NCBI GenBank assembly: GCA_023387135.1
Contig: JAEWIK010000345.1
Span: 1 to 6,319, forward strand
DNA length: 6,319 nt
Source: Actinomycetes bacterium
GTDB taxonomy: Bacteria; Actinomycetota; Actinomycetes; Propionibacteriales; Propionibacteriaceae
Reading direction: 5' to 3'
Of this stretch, positions 5,618 through 6,319 are shown one piece after another. Each line of letters starts with the position of its first letter. Within the stretch, counting starts at the first letter, position 1. Position numbers and translations under genes: made by a program. Below the pieces are notes generated by a model, which searched no databases, was not told the DNA's origin, and was given only the letters and a program-made list of their open reading frames with translations.

Positions 5618-6319
5618 GACTTCGAGGAGGACCTTGATCTCGCGGCGTTCGTCCATCGCCTTGTAGGCTCCGGCGGCGTTCTCCAGCGGGACGCGCTTGG
5701 TGAACACCCTGCCGGGGTGGATCCTGTCGGCCTGGATGAGCTCGATCAGTTCGGGGAGGAAGCGGCGGACCGGGGCGGGGCCGCCCTCGAGGTGGACCTC
5801 GTGGAAGAACAGGTTGAGCCCGTCGATGGTCTGGTCGTGGGAGACCCCCACGAAACCGACATGCCCGCCAGGGCGCACCGAGGCGAGTGCCTGATCCATC
5901 GATTCCTGGGTGCCGACGGCTTCGCAGACGCCGTGGGCGCCGTAGCCGTTCGTCAACTCCTTGACCTTGGCCGCGCCTTCCTCGCCGCGCTCGGCGACGA
6001 CGATGTCGGCGCCGAACTCGCGAGCCAGGGCCGCCCGGTCTTCGTGGCGGGAGAAGACGATGACCTTGTCCGCCCCGAGGGTCTTCGCGGCGAGCACGGC
6101 GCACAGGCCGACGGCCCCGTCGCCGACAACGGCGATCGTCTTCCCGGGGCCCGCGTTCGCGGCGACGGCGGCGTACCAGCCGGTGCCGAGCACGTCGGAG
6201 GCGGCCAGGTAGTCGGCCAGCTTGCCAGGGTCGTCCGGCTTGCCGCCGGGGACCTTGACGAGCGAGCCGTCGGCCAACTCGACGCGCATGTACTGCGCCT
6301 GGCTGCCGGTGTAGGTGCC
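5615..6319 (-). CDS. Zinc-type medium-chain alcohol dehydrogenase (N-terminus cut by window edge)
   Basis: NAD(P)-dependent oxidoreductase of the medium-chain dehydrogenase/reductase superfamily (Tdh/COG1063 type); substrate unknown. The frame is open to the right edge, giving 234 residues. The ATG at 6289 is internal, because the upstream codons continue as GTYTGSQAQY and the stretch resembles the family pattern GTQAEYVRVPLADG. The Rossmann fold is clear: VVGDGAVG (about residues 64-71) for the dinucleotide, then VIVFSRHEDR (about 86-95). The Ser-Arg after strand two suggests NADP rather than NAD; this is inference. Further family features are ALASVRPGGHVGFVGV and the C-terminal GGPAPVRRFLPELIELI. 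The catalytic zinc site lies in the missing N-terminal part, so activity cannot be judged here. It is convergent with tRNA-Leu and its stop lies in an inverted repeat. Confidence 0.9.
   Translation of the reverse strand, partial: GTYTGSQAQYMRVELADGSLVKVPGGKPDDPGKLADYLAASDVLGTGWYAAVAANAGPGKTIAVVGDGAVGLCAVLAAKTLGADKVIVFSRHEDRAALAREFGADIVVAERGEEGAAKVKELTNGYGAHGVCEAVGTQESMDQALASVRPGGHVGFVGVSHDQTIDGLNLFFHEVHLEGGPAPVRRFLPELIELIQADRIHPGRVFTKRVPLENAAGAYKAMDERREIKVLLEV

Noticed and set aside
5472..6104. Minus-strand frame of 210 codons overlapping the dehydrogenase
   Set aside because: It is an alternative frame of the dehydrogenase gene, rich in Arg and Pro, without motifs.

Overview
This GC-rich window looks like ordinary actinobacterial chromosome. 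The evidence is gene content: a pstP-fhaB-fhaA block typical of Actinobacteria, strong G/C preference at third codon positions, and an actinobacterial-type TreY. I cannot name the genus; a member of the Propionibacteriales or a related group is only a guess.

Layout from left to right. Positions 1-2240 hold three tightly packed minus-strand genes, read in the order fhaA, fhaB, pstP. They encode two FHA-domain phosphothreonine readers and a PP2C-type phospho-Ser/Thr phosphatase; pstP runs off the left edge. In known actinobacteria this set is followed by rodA, a class B penicillin-binding protein gene, pknA and pknB, so those genes probably lie just outside the window. Positions 2241-2355 are a short leader and intergenic region with a strong ribosome binding site. 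Positions 2356-5109 carry treY (minus strand), encoding maltooligosyl trehalose synthase, a large GH13 enzyme with low-complexity insertions. Positions 5110-5279 are a divergent regulatory region. A tRNA-Leu(CAG) gene lies at 5280-5362 on the plus strand, followed by about 250 bp with several inverted repeats and no credible gene. From 5615 to the right edge is the C-terminal part of a minus-strand medium-chain alcohol dehydrogenase, cut off at its N terminus.

How the genes work together. FhaA, FhaB and PstP belong to the PknA/PknB phospho-signalling system that controls cell-wall synthesis and division: kinases phosphorylate threonines, FHA proteins bind them, PstP removes the phosphate. Their 8-bp overlap and 1-bp spacing indicate translational coupling. 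TreY converts the reducing end of maltodextrins to a trehalose unit and needs TreZ to release trehalose; treZ and treX are not in this window. The tRNA and the dehydrogenase appear functionally unrelated to their neighbours.

I found no strong evidence of a previously undescribed system. The points most worth checking are treY sitting between fhaA and the tRNA-Leu, the unusual TreY sequence and its insertions, the absence of the known FhaB phospho-threonine position, and the cluster of hairpins downstream of the tRNA.
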